From an uncultured Cohaesibacter sp. (lineage in GTDB: Bacteria; Pseudomonadota; Alphaproteobacteria; Rhizobiales; Cohaesibacteraceae): a stretch of DNA of 64,000 bases. The notes beneath the pieces are model-generated. The model saw only the letters and a list, made by a program, of their open reading frames with translations. It was not told the DNA's origin and did no database searches. Shown one piece after another: positions 1-9,149 of this stretch. The first letter of the stretch is position 1. Every line of letters begins with the position of its first letter. A program made the position numbers and the translations under genes. The stretch spans positions 3,105,001 through 3,169,000 of the forward strand of contig NZ_OY782764.1 in NCBI RefSeq assembly GCF_963678225.1, written 5' to 3'.

Positions 1-1679
1 CTCCGCTCATCTCCGTACTGTATCTGTCGAAAACGGGTAAGCTGGGCAATGCCTTCTTGCTGACGGCTTCCATGACTGCGGCCTTTATCATCTGGATTGC
101 CAGCATGACAGGCGGATTGCAGTCTCCCCATCTGATTTGGCTTGGTGTCATTCCGTTGGAAGTTGCCCTTTCCGGCAATAAGAGAATCATCAAGCAGGCA
201 CTGGCCATCTGTTTGTTGGCCCTTGGTCTGATAGGCTGCGTTGATATGACCGGTTTCCTTAAACCTGCGCCTTTGACCAACGGTGGTCTTTCGCTGGTTA
301 GAGCATTGTCAGTTATGGTCGCTATCCTTTATGCCGGCATGTTGGCCATCCGCATCGAGTTTCTGCATCGCGGGCGTCTTTGCATGCTTCAGGCGGAAGA
401 AATGCGCTATCGCTCCATTGCCGATACGGTTTCCGATATGATTACGCGCCATGATCGCAGTGGAGACGTGACCTTTGCCTCTTCCACCGCTCAGTCGCTC
501 ATCAATGTCAAACCGGAGCATCTCATGGGCAACGGGCTTTTCCAGAGAGTGCATATTCCGGATCGCCCTGCTTTTCTGCAGGCCTTGTCTGATTGCATGA
601 ACAAGAGTGATGATGACAAGACACCGGTGACGGTGGAAGTGCGCATCGTGGCTCAGCCGGAAGGCTCTGCTGACGCCTCGGATGAAGCCAAGGGTAGGGA
701 ACAGCTGCGTTGGTGTGAAATGAAATGCGCACCAGAGCGCGACGATAGCGGCGTTGTCATTGGTGCCATTGCCGCATCTCGCGATATCAGCAAACGCAAG
801 AAGCAGCAGCAGGCTTTGGAAGAAGCGCGCAGCGAAGCGGAATTGGCCAACGAGAGCAAAACACGCTTTCTGGCCAATGTGACCCATGAACTGAGAACCC
901 CGCTCAACACCATCATTGGCTTTTCTGAAATCCTTTGCCATCCGGATCTGGTGCATGACAATGAAGCCAAGAGCATCGAATATGCCGAACTGATTCATAA
1001 GGGTGGCAATCACCTTTTGCAGCTGGTGAATGCTCTGCTGGATATGTCTCGTATCGAGTCGGGCAATTTTGAAGTTGTGTCACAGCAATTCGATATTGTT
1101 GACCTGAGCGAAAGCTGCTGCAAGATGATGCAGGGGGATGCAGAAAATCGGGGTATCGCGCTCTACAGCAAGAATGATGAAGATATCCACGAAGTTTGCC
1201 TTGATCCGCGTGCCTGTCGTCAGATCCTTCTCAATCTGATCACCAATGCGCTGAAATTCAGCGACCGTGGTGACAAGGTCATGGTCTCTGTGCGTCATGC
1301 CCGCGACCATCGCGGTCGCAAACAGGATCACATGATCGATTTGATTGTGTCCGACAGCGGCATTGGCATTGACAAGCAGGACATTCCCAAACTAGGAAAA
1401 CCATTCGTTCAAGCCGAAAACAGTTTGCAGCGTCGCTTCGAGGGCGCTGGCATCGGACTTTCCATCGTGCAGGGCTTAAGCACTTTGCAGAATGGCCACA
1501 TGACTATTGATAGTGAGCTGGGCAAAGGAACGACCGTAACCGTAACCCTGCCGCTAGACATGACAAGGACTGCGCTTGAAAGTGACGATCCGTCTGATGA
1601 CCTGATCGTTCCTATTGAATCGCACTTGATAAAGGAAGACACCGAGACCCAGGCAAACAGGGCGCACAAGGTCGCCTGA
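1..1679 (+). CDS. divJ: DivJ-like PAS sensor histidine kinase (5' end outside window)
   Basis: The frame is open from the first bases of the window, so the N-terminus is missing; a TTG at 57 is only an internal codon. The visible part starts with hydrophobic membrane segments, including a stretch reading TGGLQSPHLIWLGVIPLE that resembles the membrane region of DivJ-type kinases. A PAS domain follows (RYRSIADTVSDMI onward), then a HisKA domain with the phosphoacceptor His in THELRTPLN (codon at 885) and a HATPase domain with an N box (NLITNALKFS), a G1 box (DSGIGI) and a G2 box (GAGIGLS). DivJ phosphorylates DivK to control cell division and CtrA activity. The neighbouring peptidoglycan-binding and DUF1491 genes match the context of divJ in rhizobia as I recall it. 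The kinase call is secure; the DivJ assignment is moderately sure because PleC-type kinases share these domains. Confidence 0.7.
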   Translation, partial: PLISVLYLSKTGKLGNAFLLTASMTAAFIIWIASMTGGLQSPHLIWLGVIPLEVALSGNKRIIKQALAICLLALGLIGCVDMTGFLKPAPLTNGGLSLVRALSVMVAILYAGMLAIRIEFLHRGRLCMLQAEEMRYRSIADTVSDMITRHDRSGDVTFASSTAQSLINVKPEHLMGNGLFQRVHIPDRPAFLQALSDCMNKSDDDKTPVTVEVRIVAQPEGSADASDEAKGREQLRWCEMKCAPERDDSGVVIGAIAASRDISKRKKQQQALEEARSEAELANESKTRFLANVTHELRTPLNTIIGFSEILCHPDLVHDNEAKSIEYAELIHKGGNHLLQLVNALLDMSRIESGNFEVVSQQFDIVDLSESCCKMMQGDAENRGIALYSKNDEDIHEVCLDPRACRQILLNLITNALKFSDRGDKVMVSVRHARDHRGRKQDHMIDLIVSDSGIGIDKQDIPKLGKPFVQAENSLQRRFEGAGIGLSIVQGLSTLQNGHMTIDSELGKGTTVTVTLPLDMTRTALESDDPSDDLIVPIESHLIKEDTETQANRAHKVA

Positions 1680-1757
1680 TAGTGATTTCCCTGAATGAAA
1701 TATCGCTAGAAGAAAACCAAATCCGGTAGAGAGCAATTGAACAAGAGGCAAAACGCA

Positions 1758-2675
1758 ATGTCAGAGACATATGACGATTATGAAAACTGGGAAGAAGAGC
1801 GCAGGGTTAGTCCGCTCTCCCTGGTTGTCATTGTGGTCATGGCGCTCACTAGCGCCGCCATAATTGGCAATGCCCTGTTACGACAGCCCAATTCCGCCGG
1901 TGTTGTGATCATGAAGGATGTGCGCAACGAGCATCTGAAAAATCGTGCCAACGCAAAATCCGGTGGGAATGCTCTGGAGCAGGTTAACAAGCAGGCTATG
2001 ACCCTGACCATCCAGAATGCGCTCATGATTGCCGGCTATTATGCCGGTCCTCTCGATGGGGTAGAAGGACGCCAGACGGAAGAGGCCATCGCGGCCTATC
2101 AGGATTCCATTGGCCTCAATGTCACCGGCAAGGTATCCCAGCAACTCTATGATATTCTGACCCGACGCAAAGAACTGGCAACCGGCAGTGTGGCTCAGGT
2201 ACAGAGCGTGAAGGTTGCTCCAACCAATCAAACCCAAATGCCCGAGCAAGTTCTGATTACCAAACCGGAACCTCAGCCTGAACCTAAGCTGGTGTCACAA
2301 AAGCTCGATGCATTGCCGCGTATCAAACCGGCCGGTTCAACACAAAAACCTGCGGCCACCCGCTCGGCAACACGCACGCAGATCACCCCGAAGCCAGTGC
2401 CGCGCAAGCTGGTGTCCATCGGTCCGGTTCCGCCTGAGAGCATTCCGATGGCAACCGCATCTGTAAGCGCCTCGGGAGATCCGGTTCTGGCCAAGGTGCA
2501 GCAGGCATTGAAAAATATCGGCTTTGAAAATCTGACCGTTGACGGCGTTATGGGTAGCCAGACGAGTTCTGCAATCGAACATTTCCAGCGGAGCCGAGGT
2601 CACCCTGTTACCGGTCAGGTGAATGACCGTCTGCTGCAGGAAATGATGATCATGGGTTATCTCGATCTGGGCTAA
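1758..2675 (+). CDS. Membrane-anchored protein with two peptidoglycan-binding domains
   Basis: A 305-residue protein with an acidic N-terminus, one transmembrane helix at about 18-41 (SPLSLVVIVVMALTSAAIIG) and two PG_binding_1 domains, at about 81-134 and 245-298. Each carries the typical LDGxxGxxTxxAIxxFQ-like pattern. A Pro/Lys/Thr-rich linker joins them. It probably sits in the inner membrane with the domains in the periplasm, binding cell-wall glycans. I chose the ATG at 1758 because an AAGAGG ribosome site lies about 10 nt upstream; an in-frame TTG at 1737 is weaker. It follows the DivJ-like kinase by about 80 nt and is probably co-transcribed with it. No catalytic domain is visible, so it is likely a structural or scaffold protein. 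Confidence 0.8.
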   Translation: MSETYDDYENWEEERRVSPLSLVVIVVMALTSAAIIGNALLRQPNSAGVVIMKDVRNEHLKNRANAKSGGNALEQVNKQAMTLTIQNALMIAGYYAGPLDGVEGRQTEEAIAAYQDSIGLNVTGKVSQQLYDILTRRKELATGSVAQVQSVKVAPTNQTQMPEQVLITKPEPQPEPKLVSQKLDALPRIKPAGSTQKPAATRSATRTQITPKPVPRKLVSIGPVPPESIPMATASVSASGDPVLAKVQQALKNIGFENLTVDGVMGSQTSSAIEHFQRSRGHPVTGQVNDRLLQEMMIMGYLDLG

Positions 2676-2703
2676 CTCCAACCTCTCTCAAGTAAGACAA
2701 TCA

Positions 2704-3051
2704 ATGCGCCTAACTTCTGACCTGTGGGTCTCTGCCTACTTGCACCGCCGTAATTCTGCGGGCAAGCCATCCGTCCTTGTTCGTCGTGGAGCCAAAGAGG
2801 CTGGCGCCATCTTTGTGCGTGTGGATCGGCTGGATGGTACGCATGACCTTTATGAGCCGGCAAGCCAGCTCTCCTATAGTGAGGACAACTCAAGACAGGG
2901 AGACCGGCTTTTTCACCGCTGCCTGGAAGCTGTATCGACATTCGATATCATGGACAGACTGGAGAAAGAGGCCAAGTTTGACAGTGATTTCTGGGTCGTC
3001 GAAACAGAATGTGCCGATGCGGGCCATGATCTGATGCTTGCTGAAGACTGA
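2704..3051 (+). CDS. DUF1491 family protein
   Basis: A 115-residue soluble protein opening with MRLTSDLWVSAYLHRR, typical of the alphaproteobacterial DUF1491 family, whose function is unknown. There is no signal peptide or membrane segment. It lies 28 nt after the peptidoglycan-binding gene and is followed by a strong terminator, so it is probably the last gene of the divJ-like operon. Family membership is clear from the N-terminal motif and the length; the role is not known. Confidence 0.8.
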   Translation: MRLTSDLWVSAYLHRRNSAGKPSVLVRRGAKEAGAIFVRVDRLDGTHDLYEPASQLSYSEDNSRQGDRLFHRCLEAVSTFDIMDRLEKEAKFDSDFWVVETECADAGHDLMLAED

Positions 3052-3077
3052 TGGCTTCGGAGCACCGCTGATAAACA

Positions 3078-3127
3078 AAAACCCTTGCCACTTGAGAAAA
3101 GCGGCAAGGGTTTTGTTTTTGGATTTT
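3078..3127 (+). terminator. Rho-independent terminator after the DUF1491 gene
   Basis: A perfect 12-bp stem pairs AAAACCCTTGCC (3078-3089) with GGCAAGGGTTTT (3103-3114), followed by a T-rich run. The A-rich 5' side means it could also work for the convergent DUF2336 gene on the other strand. Confidence 0.9.
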
Positions 3128-3142
3128 TCTGTGCTGTCAGTC

Positions 3143-6100
3143 TCAGCCTTGTTCCGGTCTCTTTAATCTGCGGCCGAACTCTGGCAGAGCAGAGGCTTCG
3201 CTAGCTGTTTTTCGTGAGGCATCTGAAAAGCTCTGCAAACCGGTTGTTCTTAGCCGGGCGGCATTTTTGCCCGCGCCTTCATCATGGAGTGGCGCATGCT
3301 GCATGGAGGCGACGGTACGTGGCTGGCCAAACAATTGGGCAACAATCTTGTTCGCTGCAGCAGGATAGAGCTGATGATACAATGTCATGAGCTGGGTGAT
3401 TTTCTCATAGTTATGAGCAATAGCATCGGGTCCATGCAGCAGGATAGAAAGGGTGCTGCTCTCATCCAGTCCGATGGAATAGAGATAAACCACCAGCGCT
3501 TCGCCGCCCTTGTCCTGAAGGAGCTGCGTCATATCAAGACGGCGATGGCCTGAAATATCATGCATGAGGTCTGCCGCGCGAATGCGATCATTGCTAAAGC
3601 GGGCCGCAACCAGTTCCTGCACCGTGAAGTCATCAAGCATGGCGCGTGCTTGATCATCTTTGGATTGTTGGCCCGCATCGACAATGGTTTCTGCCAGAAT
3701 GGATTGCAGGATAGTGAGCCTTGTTTCCGCGTCATAGCCATAGAAGCTGTTTGCCATGCCATCCCGTGCAGTTGCGTTCAGAACCATGGATGCGAGATCT
3801 ACAGGGTCTGTCTCGTTACTCTCGTCCGATGACGAGGATGAAGAAGCCGCTGTCTCATTCGTGCTTTGGTTCTTCTCGGAGCCCTTTATGGCTTCATAGG
3901 CCTCGACATCAACCAACGTGTGCTGAGACAACTCAGGCAGGGACGAAATGTCGTGAGCTTCGCTCTCAGTATCCATATTCTCGATCGGAGCGGGCGCATC
4001 ATGATCGGCTTGGAACCCTACAGAAAATGATGCTGCGCTAACGCTTTGGCGTGTTCCGTCCTCATAGTCCTTCATCTTCTGGCGCAGGGCATTCAACGCT
4101 TCGCGCTGGGCTTCCAACTGTTCGGAAATCACTTGCATCGGGGTTGCTTCAAGATCTTCCAGGGCAGTGATTTCGCCATTTTCAAGAATGTCGATCTCGA
4201 TAGGTTCAACCAACTCCACATGAGGCATGGCTCTTGATGATGTCTCGAGAAGCAAATCAGAGACAGACGGCAGGTCTGGCTCGGCCTCGACAAGTTCCAG
4301 ACCAGCAAAGCTGATCATGTCCGGCATGAAGCCAAGGGGCGCATGTTCATGGATCAGAGGTTCGTCTGTGGTATCGTCATCATTTGCGGACAAAGGAGCG
4401 CCGTGGGGAATGGGCAGAGGCTCGGCAATGAGTGGCTGATCGGTAGCCTCGGATATGATGGATATATCCTCCGAAGAGGCGTGTCCTTCGACTGCATCCT
4501 CTTCAGCGGAGCCTACTGGCTCTTCGTCCTGCGAGGATATTTCACTCTGGCCGGTTGTTGCGATGCTATCAAGCGACAGTTCGCTTTCAATCGCTTCCAC
4601 GACCTTTTCAAGTCCCGTTGTGCTCATTTGCGCCAAGGGATTGGTTTTTGTCTCTGTCTGTTGGTTGGTGCTTTCCGAAGCAGGGACAGAGAAAATTCTT
4701 GGCGCAACTCCGTCTTCTTCCGAGGCAGGAAGATCGCCGGTGAGACGCGCCAATGCGCGCTCCCAGTCATCTTCGGTCGCCGAAGTTAAATGGGCGCGTG
4801 GAATGGACAGATCATTCTGAGCTGTGTCGCTTGGAGCAGAGGAATCTGCCAGTTCTGAAACCGGAGCCGCTGTCGGCGCTTTGGTTGCCTTTTCTGCCTC
4901 GCCTGCATTTGGTGTGGAAACAGTTTCACTGTTGGATGACTTGCGAATGGTCAGAGTGATTTGAGGTTTGCGTTCCAAAGACCTGGACGCAACAGGCTCC
5001 TTTGAAAGAGGCTCTCCAGCGGTGCGATTGGCCAGCTTCTGGCTTGCTTGTGCCAGAAGTTCGGCCTCTTGCTTATCAAGAGGACGCTTGAGGGCAGAGC
5101 GCAAGTTGTCCATTGGTGATGTACTAAAGGAAGCGAGCGGCACCTTCGTGGTCAATGGCGCAGATGGCTCCTCTTGTGGCGCTTCCTCCTGCATAGGGGG
5201 AAGCAGCTCGGCCAGTGGCGGCTCTTCTGCGGAAATGACAAAGGAGGTTTTATCACAGGCATTAAAATCAACATCATCATCAGGAGCCACATAAGACGTT
5301 GACATGGCTGGTGCGTCTTCTTCGGGCTTATCCGCAGGGCCAAAGAAAATGGTCGCCTCGCGTTCATCGCCTAAGAGAGGGGACTTCAACAATGGGAAAT
5401 CGGCATTCTCGCTATCGAACACACCGATTGTGAAGGAAGCCGGCCCGGTTTCTTCTTCGAATTCGCTTGGCTGAGCTGTGGCAGCCGCTTCGAGCATTTC
5501 CACATCGTCCATCAGCTCTTCAGGCTCGGAGATGTCCATGGAAGAAAGATCCATGTCGGATAGATCCAAAACGGGGGGAGTGTCTTCTGTTGCTTGCTCA
5601 TTTGAAGGGGCAAGGGCCGTCGGCGTTTTTTCTGAAGCTGATACAACAGGAGCTTCCTGCTCAAGCGCAGCTGCGACGCCATAGACGGTGTCGCTGCTTG
5701 CAGATAAGGGCAATGCATCATCGAGCTGGGACTGATCCGTTTCGGCCAGCTGTCTTGCCAAAGCCTCGATTGCATCATCATCCAGCGCATCCCAATCGCT
5801 TTCGGAAAGCTGATCAAGAAGCTTCATGTCTTCTGCATCCAACAGCAGAGCTTCATCATTCTTCGTTGAGGTGGCGCGGGCTAGGGCAGGTTGGGATGCA
5901 GAGGCTTGGGAAGTCTCGGGCCGTGTGTCTTCAGAGGCCGTTGGGGGCACCGCACTGGAAGCATTGGCTGAGTGGTCTTCGAAAAGAGAGTCTGGTTTGT
6001 AATGCGCGCACCAATCCTGTTCCATGGAAGAAACCAGCGCATCCAGCTTATCTGTTTCCTGAGACATTGCCTTGGGCTCCAATTGTTCAAATTTTAGGGC

Positions 6101-6562
6101 TCCAATGCGCTCGATTTTGGCTTGCATCGGGGCGGAAATAGATGGACGGGCCGCTCGGTTCTCCGCCAAATGACGGGCAACGGAGGGCTCTTCAAAAAGA
6201 AGCAGTTGAGATATCAGCAACGGCGTCAGGTCAGCTCGTTGTGCGATGGCTTTCCGCTTGGTGCAATTCCCCTGCAGAACCTGTATCGTCAGATCCGTAG
6301 CACCGAGCAGCGGCGAATGCGCTAGAACCGGTGCGGCTACCGTATCGACATCGCAGCAAAGCAGCAGCACCACATCACGCGAAACTCGGCGCATAGAGCA
6401 AAGCTTCTGCGAGATCGCGACCCTATCTGCAATGGGGGTCGCGCCGAAATGGCGTCGAAAAATATGTGTGAATTGTGCCTGCGCCAGACGATCAAACTGA
6501 CCCGCTATCAGGTAGGTCTCTGTTTCCTCAGCTAGGCGCGACCGGGCAATAAGTGATTTCAC
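3143..6562 (-). CDS. Oversized DUF2336 domain protein
   Basis: A 1139-residue protein. The N-terminal ~170 residues (FDRLAQAQFTHIFRRHFG, then helical repeats) and the last ~180 residues (RLTILQSILAETIVDAG onward, through the HDISGHRRLD and LYHQLYPAA stretches) match the alphaproteobacterial DUF2336 family, usually about 350-400 residues as I recall. Between them lie about 750 residues that are strongly acidic, rich in Ser, Ala, Pro, Glu and Asp and low in hydrophobics, so probably disordered. No signal peptide or membrane helix is visible. DUF2336 has no established function. The gene is convergent with the DUF1491 gene and shares its terminator. The open frame is continuous and codon use looks normal, so the long insertion is unlikely to be an error. 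Confidence 0.8.
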   Translation of the reverse strand: MKSLIARSRLAEETETYLIAGQFDRLAQAQFTHIFRRHFGATPIADRVAISQKLCSMRRVSRDVVLLLCCDVDTVAAPVLAHSPLLGATDLTIQVLQGNCTKRKAIAQRADLTPLLISQLLLFEEPSVARHLAENRAARPSISAPMQAKIERIGALKFEQLEPKAMSQETDKLDALVSSMEQDWCAHYKPDSLFEDHSANASSAVPPTASEDTRPETSQASASQPALARATSTKNDEALLLDAEDMKLLDQLSESDWDALDDDAIEALARQLAETDQSQLDDALPLSASSDTVYGVAAALEQEAPVVSASEKTPTALAPSNEQATEDTPPVLDLSDMDLSSMDISEPEELMDDVEMLEAAATAQPSEFEEETGPASFTIGVFDSENADFPLLKSPLLGDEREATIFFGPADKPEEDAPAMSTSYVAPDDDVDFNACDKTSFVISAEEPPLAELLPPMQEEAPQEEPSAPLTTKVPLASFSTSPMDNLRSALKRPLDKQEAELLAQASQKLANRTAGEPLSKEPVASRSLERKPQITLTIRKSSNSETVSTPNAGEAEKATKAPTAAPVSELADSSAPSDTAQNDLSIPRAHLTSATEDDWERALARLTGDLPASEEDGVAPRIFSVPASESTNQQTETKTNPLAQMSTTGLEKVVEAIESELSLDSIATTGQSEISSQDEEPVGSAEEDAVEGHASSEDISIISEATDQPLIAEPLPIPHGAPLSANDDDTTDEPLIHEHAPLGFMPDMISFAGLELVEAEPDLPSVSDLLLETSSRAMPHVELVEPIEIDILENGEITALEDLEATPMQVISEQLEAQREALNALRQKMKDYEDGTRQSVSAASFSVGFQADHDAPAPIENMDTESEAHDISSLPELSQHTLVDVEAYEAIKGSEKNQSTNETAASSSSSSDESNETDPVDLASMVLNATARDGMANSFYGYDAETRLTILQSILAETIVDAGQQSKDDQARAMLDDFTVQELVAARFSNDRIRAADLMHDISGHRRLDMTQLLQDKGGEALVVYLYSIGLDESSTLSILLHGPDAIAHNYEKITQLMTLYHQLYPAAANKIVAQLFGQPRTVASMQHAPLHDEGAGKNAARLRTTGLQSFSDASRKTASEASALPEFGRRLKRPEQG

Positions 6563-6905
6563 GTCAGAAACCCTTTGCGTAAATCGCGGCTAGAGAAGAG
6601 AAAACAGGCGTTCCCATCCAGTCGTCCTCGTGTTTGAATCCATATCCCAACTATCAGTCTTTATCTTCGTGGTTATTCTTTAATATCCTGTTAACTATAA
6701 GCATTTGGGCCTGACTTTTCATCGGCTGAATGCAAGTCTGAGATCGGGACTGAAGCCGCGGGTGCTTTCTTTCCAAATCGGCCCCTTGGCATCTGCATTC
6801 TTATGCTGAACAATGGACGAAATCGATTCGAGTGATATCACGAAATTGTAATGGTATGGTGATGCGCGATCAACTCTCGCTTGCTGCTTCAGGACTGCAG
6901 GGCCT
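6563..6905. other. Divergent intergenic region, no gene seen
   Basis: About 340 nt between the starts of the DUF2336 gene (minus) and the lipoprotein gene (plus). It is AT-richer around 6660-6710 and must hold both promoters, but I see no convincing -35/-10 pair, operator repeat or RNA gene. Confidence 0.4.
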
Positions 6906-6941
6906 TTGGAAAAGAGAAATTATTTCACAGACTTACCATCC

Positions 6942-7799
6942 ATGCCTAGCGGACGCCGTGGAGCCGGTCTAACTGTCCTTTGTGCGCTTGTCCTGGGGCT
7001 TTCCGCTTGCAGTTCGCGGGTAGGGGATCTTGGTCGGCCCGAGAGCAACAGTTTCGCTGAAGGCTTCATGCACAATACCGGCAGACTGAAGGCAAAACTA
7101 ACCGGCGAACTGGTCTCGGATTTCAATTTCACCGATGAAGAGAAGACCATGCGTAATCTGGCTTGGAACCTCATCAGGCCACCGCATGCTGAGGACTGGA
7201 TTTCATCGGATTTGTGGAAATTCTATTCCTCGCTCCAGAATGTCGGGTTACACCTGCTCACGGAGACGCAGACGGCCCGACTGACACCGCTCATCGATAT
7301 GGGCTTTGATCCAAAACGCTATTACTGGGTTCTGCATTCCGAGAAATATGCCTCCCACCATGTGCGCTATGAGCGCATCATTCAGGATATCCAGCAAGAC
7401 CGTGACGCTTTGGCCAGTTTTGTTCCGGCTGCGGAACGGGTGGTGGCTATGGATAACGAACGCATGGCTGCGCTGGAGCGCAAGGTCGATATGGATCCGC
7501 GAGAGCTGAAAAACGCCTATGCCCGTGTTGATGAAAATAAGCGCTACATTGCATGGGTCTGGCGATCCTTGAAATATCGCATGACCGCCTATGCCTATGC
7601 GATCAAGAAGCTTGAAATAGAAACGCCATCGCCTCGCGTGCATGAGGCCAATCAGGCGCTGCGGTTCCTCTTGGCCGATTTTGAAGAACAGAATGGCACC
7701 ATTGCCACTTCGGATAGCCATGGAGCCGCCAATACGCCTCTGCCCTCGCGCTACACACGTCGCCAGTGGGACAAAGTGGATCGCACCCTGATCAAATAA
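6942..7799 (+). CDS. Putative lipoprotein of unknown function
   Basis: A 285-residue protein with a short basic N-region (MPSGRRG), a hydrophobic core and a lipobox (LGLSAC), so it is probably lipidated at Cys and anchored in the envelope. The mature part is hydrophilic and largely helical, with many Tyr, Arg and Trp residues, and matches no named family I recognise. The start is uncertain: the ATG at 6942 gives a textbook lipoprotein signal peptide, while an in-frame TTG at 6906 has an AGGA about 11 nt upstream but would add 12 polar residues. The gene stands alone, divergent from the DUF2336 gene and convergent with the DUF1254 gene. Confidence 0.65.
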   Translation: MPSGRRGAGLTVLCALVLGLSACSSRVGDLGRPESNSFAEGFMHNTGRLKAKLTGELVSDFNFTDEEKTMRNLAWNLIRPPHAEDWISSDLWKFYSSLQNVGLHLLTETQTARLTPLIDMGFDPKRYYWVLHSEKYASHHVRYERIIQDIQQDRDALASFVPAAERVVAMDNERMAALERKVDMDPRELKNAYARVDENKRYIAWVWRSLKYRMTAYAYAIKKLEIETPSPRVHEANQALRFLLADFEEQNGTIATSDSHGAANTPLPSRYTRRQWDKVDRTLIK

Positions 7800-7863
7800 C
7801 GCAGGATTCAAAGGGATGCGAACAGCGACTGCCTCCGGGGAATTTTATCGGTCCGCCAATGGC

Positions 7864-8424
7864 CTATTCAAAGGAAGCTTGGCTCCAGAGAGGACCACAA
7901 GAGAGTGTTTCCAGCGCGCTGGCGATATTGCCCCGGTCCCGTTCGGAGGCGACCATGGCTCTAACGACCAGAATGCCCTTTTCCCCTGCAGCTGAAATGA
8001 CGATGGCCGTTTCATCGGTTAGGTCTGGGCGCTCCGCCAACAGCCTCTGCTGTCCGCGTGTCGCGAGAACCACATTGAGGTTTGATCCTGAAATCTGGTT
8101 GGTCAGACTGAATTGGCTGCGCCCATTCCGATCGACATAATCCAGACTCCAGAAATTGCTCGGCAGGCTGCCTTTCAGTAATACCGGAGCTTCAGATACA
8201 TTGGTGCGGCAAAGCCCGTAAGCGAAGGTTGGGTCCAGATCGACTGACATGTCGATTGCGTCTTTCGGGTTTGAAAGCACATACATTTCATGCGGTGGCC
8301 CCAGCGTCTGAACTCTGTTCCACAGGTCGTTCTCTGCAAAATAGGGAAGGGCAAAAATGGTCGCGATATGAATAATCGCGGCGACAATGAGAGCTGCAAA
8401 AAAGACAAGGGCTTCGCGTATCAT
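7864..8424 (-). CDS. DUF1254-type membrane-anchored protein
   Basis: A protein of about 186 residues with one N-terminal transmembrane segment (ALVFFAALIVAAIIHIATIFALPYF) and a periplasmic domain with a DPTFAYGLCR stretch and a later SNFWSLDYVDRNG motif, matching DUF1254-like proteins. The ATG at 8424 overlaps the stop of the upstream DUF1214 gene in an ATGA, implying translational coupling; an in-frame ATG at 8430 is also possible. DUF1254 and DUF1214 are often found in one larger protein; here they are separate, each with its own membrane anchor. The function is unknown. The upstream partner and penicillin-binding protein gene suggest an envelope role, which is inference. Confidence 0.7.
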   Translation of the reverse strand: MIREALVFFAALIVAAIIHIATIFALPYFAENDLWNRVQTLGPPHEMYVLSNPKDAIDMSVDLDPTFAYGLCRTNVSEAPVLLKGSLPSNFWSLDYVDRNGRSQFSLTNQISGSNLNVVLATRGQQRLLAERPDLTDETAIVISAAGEKGILVVRAMVASERDRGNIASALETLSCGPLWSQASFE

Positions 8425-8996
8425 GGGCATCCCATCGTTTCTATTGATGGAAGCTTGATTTCCGAGTATCCACCCCCGCTGGTATGGGGCGTCTCATAGA
8501 GCCGCAGTACAAGCTTGAAAGGAATGCTAGCTGGACTCTGCAACCAGTTTCCCCCCACGATCTCGGGGCCGGTTACGATATCAAATCTGCTGCCACTCAC
8601 ACGGGCCACATCCTGACTATGCAGGCTATAACGATTGGATGGATTGTCAATCAACTCGCCAGATTTCGTCGTCAGCGTCAAGGTCCATATGCGCGAAGGC
8701 AGCTCGCTCCCTTCGACGCGATAGTGACAGGCGCCATCCAGCGGCGTGCCTTTGTCATCCGTCGTGGCAACAAAGGCGATGCCTTCTCCCGATGCTAACT
8801 TCAGCGAGCCGCGCCGCGCCTGATCTGCGCGGGAGTAGGGATTGACGTCCGGCCCTGCTGCATCTGGCCAAGCGTGCCAGGGGCCGATTTGGAACAGCCC
8901 GAAACGATCTGCGTGATTGACAGCAAAATAAGCGCTACCAATGCCGAGGCCGATGGCGACAACAGCAAAAAGAATGATATCTCCGATTAGGCGCAC
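8421..8996 (-). CDS. DUF1214-type membrane-anchored protein
   Basis: A 191-residue protein with an N-terminal transmembrane helix (IILFAVVAIGLGIGSAYFAV) and a periplasmic domain with the DUF1214-like pattern: NPYSRADQARRG, CHYRVEG, RIWTLTLTT, then NRYSLHSQDV, and LRLYETPH near the C-terminus. It is the upstream half of a two-gene unit with the DUF1254-like gene (4-nt overlap). The pair lies about 150 nt from the end of the GTG-started penicillin-binding protein gene, on the far side of it. The function of DUF1214 is not established. Confidence 0.75.
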   Translation of the reverse strand: MRLIGDIILFAVVAIGLGIGSAYFAVNHADRFGLFQIGPWHAWPDAAGPDVNPYSRADQARRGSLKLASGEGIAFVATTDDKGTPLDGACHYRVEGSELPSRIWTLTLTTKSGELIDNPSNRYSLHSQDVARVSGSRFDIVTGPEIVGGNWLQSPASIPFKLVLRLYETPHTSGGGYSEIKLPSIETMGCP

Positions 8997-9149
8997 GCTC
9001 TACAGCTCTCGTTCTGGTTTGCTCAAAGTTGACGCTCGACTCTCGTTTTCCTCAAGTCCTCAATGTATCCGTACAGGGATTTACGCAAAGGTCAATTGCA
9101 GATCGCCAATTTGAGAAAGGCCAGTCCGACAAATCCGCATCTTTTCCGA

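Noticed and set aside
5467-6141. A 224-codon frame antisense to the DUF2336 gene
   Set aside because: It is low-complexity and Arg/Pro-rich, as expected from the complement of an acidic repeat-rich coding region.
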